Part shown: positions 39,011 through 47,222 of the stretch, piece after piece
Layout: every line of letters begins with the position of its first letter
How positions within the stretch are numbered: the stretch's first letter is position 1
Assembly: GCA_963810945.1 (NCBI GenBank)
Contig: CAWEPI010000004.1
Span: 558,001 to 622,000, forward strand
DNA from: JAOUEA01 sp963810945
GTDB taxonomy: Bacteria > Actinomycetota > UBA4738 > HRBIN12
Direction of reading: 5' to 3'
DNA length: 64,000 bases
Notes under the pieces: model-generated
Seen by the model: only the letters and a program-made list of their open reading frames with translations
Told to the model about the DNA's origin: nothing
The model's database searches: none
Made by a program: the position numbers and the translations under genes

Positions 39011-39016
39011 GAGCCC

Positions 39017-39529
39017 ATGAGCCAGAGCTTCCCGGACATGGTGATGCGCGACCACGGGGGGTCTGCATCCGTCCCCGAGCGGCAGCCCGAGCAACCGGCC
39101 CGACGCACCCGTCGCCAGACGGCCGCCGTGCTCGGGGGCGTCCCGATGTTCGCGGACTTCACCAAGCGCCATCTGAACCGGCTCGCCGCCGACACCGACG
39201 AGCTGACCTTCGTCCCCGGTCAGATCATCGTGACCGAGGGCGACCCGGGCGAGACGCTCTTCGTGGTGCTCGAGGGGCAGGCCAAGGTCGTGCGGGGCAA
39301 GAAGAAGGTCGGCGAGGTGCTCCCCGGCGACTTCTTCGGCGAGCTCTCGGCCATCGACGGAGGACCGCGCACCGCCTCGGTCATCGCCAGCACGCCGATG
39401 CGCGTCCTGCGCTTGTTCCGGCGCACGCTCAGCGCGCTGATCGAGGATGAGCCCCAGGTCAGCCTGAAGCTGCTGGATGGCATCGTCCGCCGGTTCCGCC
39501 AGGTCGAACGCCTGAACCAGACCGGCTAG
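39017..39529 (+). CDS. Cyclic-nucleotide-binding domain protein without DNA-binding domain
   Basis: This is a 170-residue protein consisting of a disordered N-terminus (1-38) and one cNMP-binding beta-roll (about 45-160). The phosphate-binding cassette is readable as GDFFGELSAIDGGPRTASV, with the Glu and Arg that contact the nucleotide. Unlike CRP/FNR regulators it stops after the C helix and has no helix-turn-helix, so it may regulate a partner protein rather than DNA. It diverges from metH, and its stop codon shares CTAG with the convergent aldo/keto reductase gene. Confidence 0.85.
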   Translation: MSQSFPDMVMRDHGGSASVPERQPEQPARRTRRQTAAVLGGVPMFADFTKRHLNRLAADTDELTFVPGQIIVTEGDPGETLFVVLEGQAKVVRGKKKVGEVLPGDFFGELSAIDGGPRTASVIASTPMRVLRLFRRTLSALIEDEPQVSLKLLDGIVRRFRQVERLNQTG

Positions 39530-40470
39530 CGCTCCGGGCGACCGGCGAGGAGCGCGTCCAGTTCCTCCAGCGTCGCCTCGCCGAGGACGATGTCGCCCGC
39601 CGCCGCGTTGGCTCGCACGTGGGCCGCGTTGCGGCTGCCGGCGATCGCCGAGGTGACCCCCGGCTGGTGCCAGTTCCAGGCGAGGGCGAGCTGGGCGAGG
39701 GTGCAGCCGATGCGGTCGGCGATCGGGCGCAGCGCGTCCACCATCTCGAGGCGGCGCGCGAGCTCCTCGGGTCCGAACTCCTCCGCCTCCCACCAGGCTC
39801 CCCCACGCCAATCGCCCTCCCCGAAGACGGTCTCGGCGCTGACGGCGCCGGTGAGGACGCCGAACGCGAGCGGTCCGTAGCTCACCACGCCGATCCCGCG
39901 CTCCCCGCACCACCGGATCAGCTCGCGATGCTCGAGGTTGAGCATGCTGAACTCGGGCTGCAGCGAATCGACGTGACGGAGGGCCTCGCAACGTTCGATC
40001 AGCTCCTGATCGAAGTTCGAGACCCCGATCGCGCCGACGAGGCCCGCGTCCAGCAGGTCGGCCATCGCGCTCCACGTCTCCTCGATGGGCACGCCCTGTT
40101 CGTCCGGCCAGTGCAGCTGGTAGAGATCGATGTGATCGACCTCGAGGCGCGCGAGCGACGCCTCGCAGGCCTTCCGCACCTCCGCGGGCGCGAAGCCGGT
40201 TCCCTCGGGGGCGGGTGCCACCTTGGTCGCGATCAGCACGTCGTCGCGCCGCCCGGTGACCGCCCTGCCCACGAGCACCTCGGAGACACCGTCGCCGTAG
40301 ACCTCGGCCGTGTCGATCCACGTGATGCCGGCGTCGATCGCGGTGCGCATCGCCTGGATCACGACCTCCTCGGAGGGGTTGGGACCCCAATGGGTGCCCC
40401 CCGCCTCCCAGGCGCCGAAGCCGATGACCGACAGGTCGGGACCGCGCGAACCGAGAGGTTGTGTCTTCAT
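39526..40470 (-). CDS. Aldo/keto reductase
   Basis: This is a 314-residue NADPH-dependent oxidoreductase with a TIM-barrel fold. The catalytic tetrad residues are visible: Asp and Tyr in WIDTAEVYGDG (about 51-61), Lys in DDVLIATKVAP, and His in DLYQLHWPDEQG. C-terminal cofactor-binding residues lie in AIAGSRNAAHVRAN. The substrate is unknown. It is leaderless by its promoter and diverges from the 2-oxoacid:ferredoxin oxidoreductase operon. Confidence 0.9.
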   Translation of the reverse strand: MKTQPLGSRGPDLSVIGFGAWEAGGTHWGPNPSEEVVIQAMRTAIDAGITWIDTAEVYGDGVSEVLVGRAVTGRRDDVLIATKVAPAPEGTGFAPAEVRKACEASLARLEVDHIDLYQLHWPDEQGVPIEETWSAMADLLDAGLVGAIGVSNFDQELIERCEALRHVDSLQPEFSMLNLEHRELIRWCGERGIGVVSYGPLAFGVLTGAVSAETVFGEGDWRGGAWWEAEEFGPEELARRLEMVDALRPIADRIGCTLAQLALAWNWHQPGVTSAIAGSRNAAHVRANAAAGDIVLGEATLEELDALLAGRPER

Positions 40471-40476
40471 GGTGAG

Positions 40477-40482
40477 AATGTA
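40477..40482 (-). promoter_or_regulatory. Leaderless -10 of aldo/keto reductase gene
   Basis: TACATT on the minus strand, 6 nt before the ATG at 40470. Confidence 0.5.
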
Positions 40483-40573
40483 GCGGCCCGGGGGCTTCGT
40501 GCGGCGTGACGCGCGCTACGCTAGGTGGAGCCGCCGAACGTGGGAAGGAGCCGGCCCAGCGCCTCGCTGATCG

Positions 40574-42409
40574 ATGTCGAAGACGGTCGAAGACAGGGAA
40601 CGCGTCGTGATCCGGTTCGCCGGGGACTCCGGCGACGGCATGCAGCTCACCGGAGACCGCTTCACCTCCGCGACCGCCGTCCTGGGCAACGACCTCGCCA
40701 CGCTCCCGGACTTCCCCGCCGAGATCCGCGCGCCCGCCGGGACCGTGCACGGCGTCTCCGCCTTCCAGATCCAGTTCGCCTCCACCGACATCACCACCCC
40801 CGGCGATCATGCCGACGTACTGGTCGCGATGAACCCCGCCGCGCTGAAGGCCGACGGCGACAAGGTGGAGACGGGCGGCCTCATCATCATCAACGAGGAT
40901 GCCTTCACGCAGCGCAACCTGGAGAAGGCGGGCTACGCGGCCGATCCCACGACCGACGGATCGCTCGAGGGCTACCAGGTCTACCGGGTGCCGATGACCT
41001 CGGTCACCTTGCGCGCCACCGAGGAACTCGGCATCGGCAAGAAGGAGGCCGAGCGCGCCAAGAACATGTTCGCTCTGGGACTCGTCTCCTGGATGTACGG
41101 CCGCCCCACCGAGACCACGCTCAACTGGCTCGAGCGCAAGTTCGGCGGGAAGCAGGAGATCTACGAGGCCAACGTGGCGGCGTTCAAGGCCGGCTACAAC
41201 TTCGGTGAGACCACCGAGCTCTTCGCGCACTCCTACCGGGTGAAGGCGGCTCCGTCGGAGCCCGGCACCTACCGGAACATCGCCGGGGCCACCGCGCTCG
41301 CGTGGGGCCTGATCGCGGCGTCCGAGCGTGCCGGCATCCCGCTCTTCTACGCGAGCTACCCGATCACGCCCGCCTCGGAGCTCCTGCACGAGCTGAGCCG
41401 CCACAAGAACTTCGGCGTGATCACGTTGCAGGCCGAGGACGAGATCGCGGCGGCCAACGTCGCGCTGGGGGCTTCCTTCGCCGGGCACCTGGCGGTCACG
41501 GGCACGAGCGGGCCCGGGATGGACCTGAAGGCGGAGACCCTGGGGCTCGCGGTGATCATGGAGCTGCCGCTCGTGATCGTGGACGTGCAGCGCGGCGGCC
41601 CGTCCACGGGCCTGCCCACCAAGACCGAGCAGGGGGACCTGCTGCTCGCGATGTTCGGGCGCCACGGGGAATCGCCGATGCCCGTGCTCGCCGCGGCGTC
41701 GCCGTCGGACTGCTTCGCGATGGCGGTGGAGGCCGCCCGGATCGCGGTGCGGTACCGCACGCCCGTGATCCTGCTGTCCGACACGTTCCTGTCGAACTCC
41801 TCGGAGCCCTGGAAGCTGCCGGACCTCGACGCGCTGCCCGTGATCGATCCGGACTTCGCCGCGTCCAACGGGAGCGACTTCCTGCCGTACGCGCGCGATG
41901 AGCGGCTCGCCCGTCCCTGGGCGGTGCCGGGCACCCCGGGGCTGGTGCACCGGATCGGGGGCCTCGAGCGCCAGGACCTCACCGGCAACATCAGCTACGA
42001 CGCCGAGAACCACGAGCACATGACCCACCTGCGCGACCAGAAGGTCGCCGGGATCGCCGAGGACATCCCGCTCCTGGAGGTGGAGGATCCTGACGGCGAC
42101 GCCGACCTGCTCGTGCTGGGGTGGGGCTCGTCGCTGGGGACGATCCGCGCGGCGGCCCGCCGCGTGCGCGGGCAGGGCCGCAAGGTGGCCACGGCGCACC
42201 TGCGCCACCTCAACCCGTTCCCGTCCAACACCGGGGACGTCGTGAAGGCCTACCCGAAGGTGTTGATCCCGGAGATGAACCTCGGACAGCTGGCGATGCT
42301 CGTCCGGGCGCGGTTCCTGGTGGACGCCCGGACCTTCAGCAAGGTGCAGGGCATCCCCATCTTCGCCGAGGACCTGGAGCAGGAGATCGTGAGGGTGCTG
42401 GATGAGTGA
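40574..42409 (+). CDS. korA: 2-oxoacid:ferredoxin oxidoreductase, fused gamma-alpha subunit
   Basis: This is a 611-residue subunit that joins the gamma domain (1 to about 190, starting VVIRFAGDSGDGMQLTGDRF) to the alpha pyrimidine-binding domain (about 225-450, with FYASYPITPASELLHEL and TGTSGPGMDLKAETLGLA) and a transketolase C-terminal-like domain. With the beta subunit it oxidatively decarboxylates 2-oxoglutarate or a similar 2-oxoacid and reduces ferredoxin. In many actinobacteria this enzyme replaces or supplements 2-oxoglutarate dehydrogenase. The start is the first ATG after an in-frame stop at 40568. The end overlaps korB by 8 nt. Confidence 0.93.
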   Translation: MSKTVEDRERVVIRFAGDSGDGMQLTGDRFTSATAVLGNDLATLPDFPAEIRAPAGTVHGVSAFQIQFASTDITTPGDHADVLVAMNPAALKADGDKVETGGLIIINEDAFTQRNLEKAGYAADPTTDGSLEGYQVYRVPMTSVTLRATEELGIGKKEAERAKNMFALGLVSWMYGRPTETTLNWLERKFGGKQEIYEANVAAFKAGYNFGETTELFAHSYRVKAAPSEPGTYRNIAGATALAWGLIAASERAGIPLFYASYPITPASELLHELSRHKNFGVITLQAEDEIAAANVALGASFAGHLAVTGTSGPGMDLKAETLGLAVIMELPLVIVDVQRGGPSTGLPTKTEQGDLLLAMFGRHGESPMPVLAAASPSDCFAMAVEAARIAVRYRTPVILLSDTFLSNSSEPWKLPDLDALPVIDPDFAASNGSDFLPYARDERLARPWAVPGTPGLVHRIGGLERQDLTGNISYDAENHEHMTHLRDQKVAGIAEDIPLLEVEDPDGDADLLVLGWGSSLGTIRAAARRVRGQGRKVATAHLRHLNPFPSNTGDVVKAYPKVLIPEMNLGQLAMLVRARFLVDARTFSKVQGIPIFAEDLEQEIVRVLDE

Positions 42410-43440
42410 CGCGGATCGGGGCGACGGCGGAGGCGCCGTGGCCACGCTGACGAAGAAGGACTTCACCTCCGATCAGGAGGTCCGGTGGTGCCCCGGCTGT
42501 GGGGACTACGCGATCCTGTCCGCCGTGCAAGGGTTCATGCCGGAGCTCGGCATCGAGCCGCATGAGACGGTGTTCGTGAGCGGCATCGGATGCAGCGGCC
42601 GGTTCACGTACTACATGGACACCTACGGGGTGCACGGGATCCACGGGCGCGCCCCTGCGATCGCCACCGGCATCGCGACCGCCAACCCGGACCTGAACGT
42701 GTTCGTCGTCACCGGCGACGGCGACGGCCTCTCCATCGGGGGCAACCACCTGATCCACGCGCTCCGCCGCAACGTGAACATCAAGATCCTGATGTTCAAC
42801 AACCAGATCTACGGTCTGACCAAGGGCCAGTACTCGCCCACGAGCGAGGAGGGCAAGGTCACGAAGTCCACACCCTTCGGCTCCGTCGACCACCCCTTCA
42901 ACCCCATCGCCGTGGCGCTCGGCGCGGAGGCGACCTTCGTGGCGCGCACGATCGACAACGATCGCGCCGCACCTCACCGAGGTGCTGCGCAAGGCCGCCG
43001 CGCACCGCGGCACCTCGTTCGTGGAGATCTATCAGAACTGCAACGTGTTCAACGACGGAGCCTTCGATCTGCTGCGGGAGAAGCCGCTGGGGGTCCATCA
43101 CCAGATCCGCCTGCAGGACGGCGAGCCGATCATCTTCGACGAGGGCAACAAGTGCGTGATCGTGGGCGACAACGGGCGGCTCCAGGTCAAGAACGTGGCC
43201 GACGTCGACCCCGACCGGATCGTGGTGCACGACGCGGGCGGGCGTCCGTCGCTCCCGTTCGGCCTGGCTCACCTCTCGCTCGGCCCTCACGAGGCGACGT
43301 GCTTCGGCGTGTTCCGCGAGTTCGAGCGCCCCGTCTACGGCGAGGCGATGATGGCGCAGCTCCGCAGCGCCGAGGAGCGGCTGGGCAGGGGCGACATGCA
43401 CGCGCTCCTCTACGGCGGCGATACCTGGACGGTCGAGTAG
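42402..43440 (+). CDS. korB: 2-oxoacid:ferredoxin oxidoreductase beta subunit, frameshifted
   Basis: This is the TPP- and [4Fe-4S]-binding beta subunit. The N-terminal cysteine motif WCPGCGDYAIL, then GIGCSGRF, and the TPP motif running from GDGDGLSIGGNH to MFNNQIYGLTKGQYSPT are clear; the PTSEEGKVTKSTPFGS stretch is typical of the 2-oxoglutarate type. One extra G near 42969 breaks the frame between VARTIDNDRA and HLTEVLRKAAAHRG; after it the protein continues with SFVEIYQNCNVFNDGAF and ends at 43440. Corrected length is about 345 residues, as in the family. Confidence 0.92.
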
Positions 43441-43459
43441 GGCCGACCCGGGGGCGGGA

Positions 43460-44648
43460 TCAACCCTCCGTCGGCGGCCGGAAGCGCGCCAGCGCCGCGC
43501 TGCTGACCTGCTCGACGGCCTGCAGCTCCCCGACGACGTCCGGGAGCACCGCGAGGAAGGCGTCCACGTCCTCCTCGCGCGAGGCGGGGCCGAGGCTGAC
43601 GCGGAAGCCGGTGGTCGGGTCGGCCCCGATCGCTTCCAGCACCGCGGAGGCGTCCTCGGGGCGTCCGCTGCACAGAGAGCCCGCTCCGACCCGGTAGCCG
43701 CGTTCGTCGAGCGCCATCATCAGCGTCGCCGCGTCCAGCCCCGCCACGCTGAAGCAGACGAGGTGGGGGGTCCGGTGGGTGGGATGCCCGTGGACGGTGG
43801 TGCCGGGCACCGTGGCCTCGATCCGCTCGCGGAGCTTCGCCGTGAGCCCCCATTGCGTGGCGGCCGTGTCTCCCATCGTCGCCAGGGATGCCGAGAGGGC
43901 GGCGGCCATCCCGGCGATGCCCGGCGTGTTCTCCATCCCCGAGCGCCGCTTGCGCTCGCGATCGTCTCCGCACGGGATACGCGGTCACCGCGACGCCTCG
44001 GCGGACGTACAGGGCCCCCACGCCCGGCGGGCCTCCGAACTTGTGCCCTGAGAGCGACAGGAGGTCCACCCCGAGGCCTTCCACGTCCACCGGAAGCCGT
44101 CCCACCGTCTGGCAGGCGTCGGTGTGGAACAGGACGTGCGCCTCATGGGCGAGCCGTGCGGCCTCGGCGACCTGTTGCATCGTGCCCAACTCGTGGTTGG
44201 CGTGCTGGACGCTGGCGAGCAGGGTGCCGGGCTTGCGGATCTCCGCCGCGTAGACGTCGAGATCCACCCTGCCGAACGTGTCCGCCGGCACCCGCACCAG
44301 CTCGAACCCGTCGCTCTCGAGGACGTTGCCGACGCCACCCACCGCGGGATGCTCCACCGTGCTCACGACGATCCGCGACCCCAGCTCGCGCACCGCGCGC
44401 ACCCCGCCCCAGATCGCGAGCGCGACGGACTCGGTGCCCCCCGACGTGAAGACGATCTCGTCCGGCTGCGCACCGATCGCCGCGGCGACGACGGCGCGCG
44501 ACCCGTCCAGGATGCCGCGCGCCTCGCGTCCGGGGGCATGGATGTTCAACGGATCGCCGAACGCATCGAGTGCGGCGATCGTGGCTTCGCGTGCGGCGGG
44601 GAGCAACGGCGTGGCGGATGCGCTGTCCAGGTAGACGTCGGCGGTCAT
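43460..44648 (-). CDS. Cysteine desulfurase (NifS/IscS class), frameshifted
   Basis: This is a second cysteine desulfurase, of group I, distinct from SufS. The N-terminus VYLDSASATPLLPAAR, then NIHAPGREARG, FTSGGTESVALAIWG, the HANHELGTMQ segment, the HTDACQTVGR loop and the PLP lysine in LSLSGHKFGGPPGVGALYVRRG are all present. One extra base at about 43973-43976 breaks the frame after VTAYP; the continuation is RKRRSGMENTPGIAGMAAAL and then GSLCSGRPEDAS, which holds the catalytic-loop cysteine. Such enzymes often make sulfur for tRNA thiolation. It lies 20 nt downstream of the aquaporin gene. Confidence 0.88.
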
Positions 44649-44668
44649 CACGGGCTCCGGGTCGCCAC

Positions 44669-45358
44669 CTACGGCGTCGCGGGCTCCTTGCCTCTCAGGA
44701 ACGCGTACCAGTACACGACGCCGGCGATGATGCCGCCGGCGATCGGACCGACGACCCAGACGTACCAGTTCGTGTAGTCGCCCGTGGCCACCGCGGGACC
44801 GAGCCAGCGCGCCGGGTTCATCGCGGCGCCCGTGAGGGGGAAGAACGCCATCACGTCGAACGCGACCACCAGCCCGATCGTGAACCCGGCCGTCATCCGG
44901 AACGGTCCGCGGTCGTCCACCGAGGTGCCGAACACGGCGAAGATGAGGAAGAACGAAGCGATGGCCTCGATCAGGATCGCCTTGCCCACGGAGTAGGTGG
45001 GCAGCACGGTAGGGATACCGCCGCTCCCGGAGGTCCACCATTCGCGAGGCTCGAGGGCCTTCAGCAGCAACGCCGCGGCCACCGCGCCCGCGCATTGCGC
45101 CACGATCAGGGCCGCTGCGCGTCCGGACGGGAGCTTCCCGGTCGTCCACAGGGCGACCGCCACGGCGGGGTTCACCATCCCGCCCGAGATGTGGGCGGTC
45201 ACCGAGACCATGATCGCCAGCGCCAGACCCTGCGCGAGGGCGACGCCGGTGAGGTCGAGCTGGCCGTTGAGGTAGAGGATCACCGTCGCGGCGCTGATGA
45301 AGATCAAGGTGAAGGTCGCGATGAACTCCGCGATCACGGCCTTGCCGGTGCTCTCCAA
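44669..45358 (-). CDS. Aquaporin/MIP-family channel
   Basis: This is a 229-residue channel with six membrane helices and two half-helices. The two NPA boxes are in HISGGMVNPAVAVALWTTG (about 56-74) and LTGAAMNPARWLGPAV (about 173-188). The arginine after the second NPA is the selectivity-filter residue. It conducts water or small solutes. It starts with TTG after GAGGAGGC. It is likely co-transcribed with the cysteine desulfurase downstream; no functional link is obvious. Confidence 0.92.
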   Translation of the reverse strand: MESTGKAVIAEFIATFTLIFISAATVILYLNGQLDLTGVALAQGLALAIMVSVTAHISGGMVNPAVAVALWTTGKLPSGRAAALIVAQCAGAVAAALLLKALEPREWWTSGSGGIPTVLPTYSVGKAILIEAIASFFLIFAVFGTSVDDRGPFRMTAGFTIGLVVAFDVMAFFPLTGAAMNPARWLGPAVATGDYTNWYVWVVGPIAGGIIAGVVYWYAFLRGKEPATP

Positions 45359-45506
45359 GATGCCTCCTCATCCGGCGGGCCGCGTGAGCCGCCGATCACC
45401 TAGTGGGTGGCGCCCGCTCCGACCGTGTCGGGCGGAGCCTAGACCAGGGGCGTGAGCCAGGCAAAGTCCCGATCGGATGCCCCCCGGTCGGCCTCGGGAC
45501 CCGTAG

Positions 45507-45512
45507 TAGCAT
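45507..45512 (+). promoter_or_regulatory. Candidate -10 of the receiver-like gene
   Basis: TAGCAT lies 8 nt before the GTG at 45521, near the leaderless spacing seen elsewhere. Confidence 0.35.
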
Positions 45513-45520
45513 GCTGGGCC

Positions 45521-45907
45521 GTGGACGTGCTGCTGGTGTCGCCCGATCCTCGATCGCGGGAGATCATGGCCCTCGCGGTGCGCAGCATCGAGCGGCGGCT
45601 GGGTTCGGAGCTGCGCTTCCGGGCGGCCGCCAACGGTGAGCTGGGGATCCGCGCTGCGCTCCGCGACCGGCCCGAGATCGTCGTGGCCGACGAGATCGCG
45701 TCGCGGGCCGGCGCCTTCGCGCTCACGAAGGCGCTGCGCGACGACAACGACCCCTACCACGGCGTCGTCGTGATCCTGCTCGAGCGCCGGCAGGATGCCT
45801 GGCTCGCACGGTGGTCGGGCGCCGACGCCTGGTTCGTGAAGCCCGCAGATCCGTTCGAGGTCGCCGACCGGCTCCTGGAACTCGTGACCCAGAAGGAGAG
45901 CGCGTGA
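45521..45907 (+). CDS. Receiver-like domain protein
   Basis: This is a 128-residue protein built like a response-regulator receiver alone. VDVLLVSPDPRSREI takes the place of the first strand, where the acidic pair is mostly lost (SPD). PEIVVADEIAS holds a candidate phospho-acceptor aspartate, and GADAWFVKPADPFEVADRLLEL keeps the conserved lysine. No output domain follows. It opens a compact run of small genes on the plus strand, and its stop overlaps the next start as GTGA. It may be a pseudo-receiver that binds a partner instead of being phosphorylated. Confidence 0.7.
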   Translation: MDVLLVSPDPRSREIMALAVRSIERRLGSELRFRAAANGELGIRAALRDRPEIVVADEIASRAGAFALTKALRDDNDPYHGVVVILLERRQDAWLARWSGADAWFVKPADPFEVADRLLELVTQKESA

Positions 45908-46192
45908 AGATCAAGGGAACATGCAAGCGCGACGGCCGCGACTTCATGGCCGAGCAGGTGGTCGACGGAGGGGGCGCCTGCCCGTGGGACGGTGAGCCCT
46001 TCCAACCCGACTATGCCGTCACGCTCGTGAACGCGCTGCGCGACGCGGAAGCGTTCGGGAGCAGGCTCGAGGAGGCGCTGGAGCAGATCGCGCGACCTCG
46101 CCCCGGAGTTCACCCTCGACCCCGCGACCGTGCTCGGATCGCTCCAGCGGTCCCTCGACCGGATCCAGCAGAACCTCGTGAAGCAGGGATGA
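45904..46192 (+). CDS. Small cysteine-knuckle protein of unknown function, frameshifted
   Basis: I do not recognise this protein. As sequenced the frame breaks at 46090-46094, where one extra base occurs in GCGCGC; correcting it gives 95 residues ending QNLVKQG. Two cysteine-centred motifs, GTCKRDGRDF and ACPWDGEPF, look like halves of a zinc-binding or redox site. The C-terminal half is predicted helical (LEEALEQIADLAPEF, SLQRSLDRIQQNL). The GTG start overlaps the receiver-like gene, so the pair are probably made together. Confidence 0.6.
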
Positions 46193-46208
46193 GACCGGGG
46201 GCGTCGGG

Positions 46209-46412
46209 GTGAGCGCCGGGGAGAACGGGTACGGCGTCGAGGTGCTCGAGTCGCCGGCCGGGTGGCGGGTGGCGATCACCGGGCCCGACGGCACCGTGTT
46301 GAGCGAACGGTCGTGCGTCGATCACGTGGAAGCGCGCACGTTCGCCTCGACCGTGCGCCAGCACATCTACTGGCTCTCGCCGCAGAAGTTCCGCGAGTAC
46401 TACCGCGTCTGA
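46209..46412 (+). CDS. Small protein of unknown function (67 aa)
   Basis: I do not recognise this 67-residue protein. A beta-rich N-terminal half (WRVAITGPDGTVLSERSC) precedes a helical and tyrosine-rich end (HIYWLSPQKFREYYRV). It starts with GTG, 16 nt after the previous gene, and lies in the middle of the small-gene run. Codon use looks coding, and the tight spacing on both sides supports that it is real. Confidence 0.55.
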   Translation: MSAGENGYGVEVLESPAGWRVAITGPDGTVLSERSCVDHVEARTFASTVRQHIYWLSPQKFREYYRV

Positions 46413-46424
46413 GGGGAGCGTCCC

Positions 46425-46532
46425 ATGGGCTTCAACTACCAGCAACCCGGCAAGGTCAAGAAGGTCGATCTGCTCATCTTCGGGGCGGCGCTCCTCGTGA
46501 TCGTGGCGCTCGTGATCTGGGCCATCTGGTAG
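46425..46532 (+). CDS. 35-residue single-pass membrane protein
   Basis: This very small gene encodes MGFNYQQPGKVKKVDLLIF followed by one hydrophobic helix (LLIFGAALLVIVALVIWAIW, about 16-35) and then a stop. The positively charged KVKK before the helix predicts an inside N-terminus. A GGGGAG ribosome-binding site lies 7-8 nt before the ATG, and the gene sits 12 nt after one small gene and 5 nt before the next. The function is unknown. Confidence 0.6.
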   Translation: MGFNYQQPGKVKKVDLLIFGAALLVIVALVIWAIW

Positions 46533-46537
46533 CGGCG

Positions 46538-46885
46538 GTGAGCGGCGACCCCTCCTCGCCCTTCTGCTACCTCACCACGACGGGCCGCACCTCGGGCGAT
46601 CCCCACCGGATCGAGATCTGGTTCGCCCTGCACGACGGCGTCGTCTACCTGCTCTCCGGAGGCCGGGAGCGCAGCGACTGGGTGCGCAACCTGGAGGTGA
46701 ACCCGGAGGTGATCCTCGAGCTGGGGCAGGAGCGTCGCCTCTCACGGGCCCGCGTGCTCGATCCCCGCGACGCCGAGGACGCGCTGGCCCGGCGGCTGCT
46801 GCTGGAGAAGTACCAGCCCGGCTACGGAGAGGATCTGTCCGAGTGGGGACGGACGGCCCTCCCCGTCGCGGTCGACTGGGGCTGA
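46538..46885 (+). CDS. Deazaflavin (F420)-dependent nitroreductase-family protein
   Basis: This is a 115-residue split-beta-barrel protein like the DUF385 / F420H2-dependent reductases of actinobacteria. The markers are FCYLTTTGRTSGDPHRIEIWF, VVYLLSGGRERSDWVRNLEVNP and the C-terminal ARRLLLEKYQPGY. It is a little shorter at the N-terminus than most members. Members use F420H2 or flavin to reduce quinones or other electrophiles. It is the last gene of the small-gene run and starts with GTG. Confidence 0.75.
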   Translation: MSGDPSSPFCYLTTTGRTSGDPHRIEIWFALHDGVVYLLSGGRERSDWVRNLEVNPEVILELGQERRLSRARVLDPRDAEDALARRLLLEKYQPGYGEDLSEWGRTALPVAVDWG

Positions 46886-46912
46886 GTCGCCCGTCGACCG
46901 GGGCTCACTCCG

Positions 46913-47218
46913 CTAGCAGGACCGCAGTCCCGCGGTCCCCACGATCGTCACCCCGATCGCCACGAGCCCGCCGACGAAGGCCGCGGCACCGAGCGTCCGC
47001 ATCGGAGCGCGGGCCGCGGAGGAGATGCCGAGCACCGCTCCGAGGATCAGCGGTACCACGAGCACGGGCGTGAGCGCGCGCAGCGGGTCGCATCCGAGGA
47101 TCGCGCGCAGCAGGATCGCCCACGCGACCCCCACGGCGTCGAGGGCGAGCGCGACCCACAGGAGTCGGCGGGTGCCCGCCAGGTTGGCGACGTCGTCCCC
47201 GGATCCGGTCGTGGACAC
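46913..47218 (-). CDS. Small membrane protein of unknown function
   Basis: This is a 101-residue protein with three hydrophobic helices (about 20-37, 47-66 and 76-97) and no motif I recognise. It is the last gene of a minus-strand group after thiolase and the Lrp-ligand-domain protein, with a 4-nt gap to the latter. Confidence 0.55.
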   Translation of the reverse strand: MSTTGSGDDVANLAGTRRLLWVALALDAVGVAWAILLRAILGCDPLRALTPVLVVPLILGAVLGISSAARAPMRTLGAAAFVGGLVAIGVTIVGTAGLRSC

Positions 47219-47222
47219 GCGC

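Noticed and set aside
35140..39012. A 1290-codon open frame on the plus strand opposite metH
   Set aside because: MetH on the minus strand has full domain structure and its own promoter. The antisense frame shows only repetitive basic/acidic residues.
38957..42466. A long minus-strand frame opposite the aldo/keto reductase promoter region and korA
   Set aside because: It mixes antisense of korA with out-of-frame reductase sequence and has no protein family signal.
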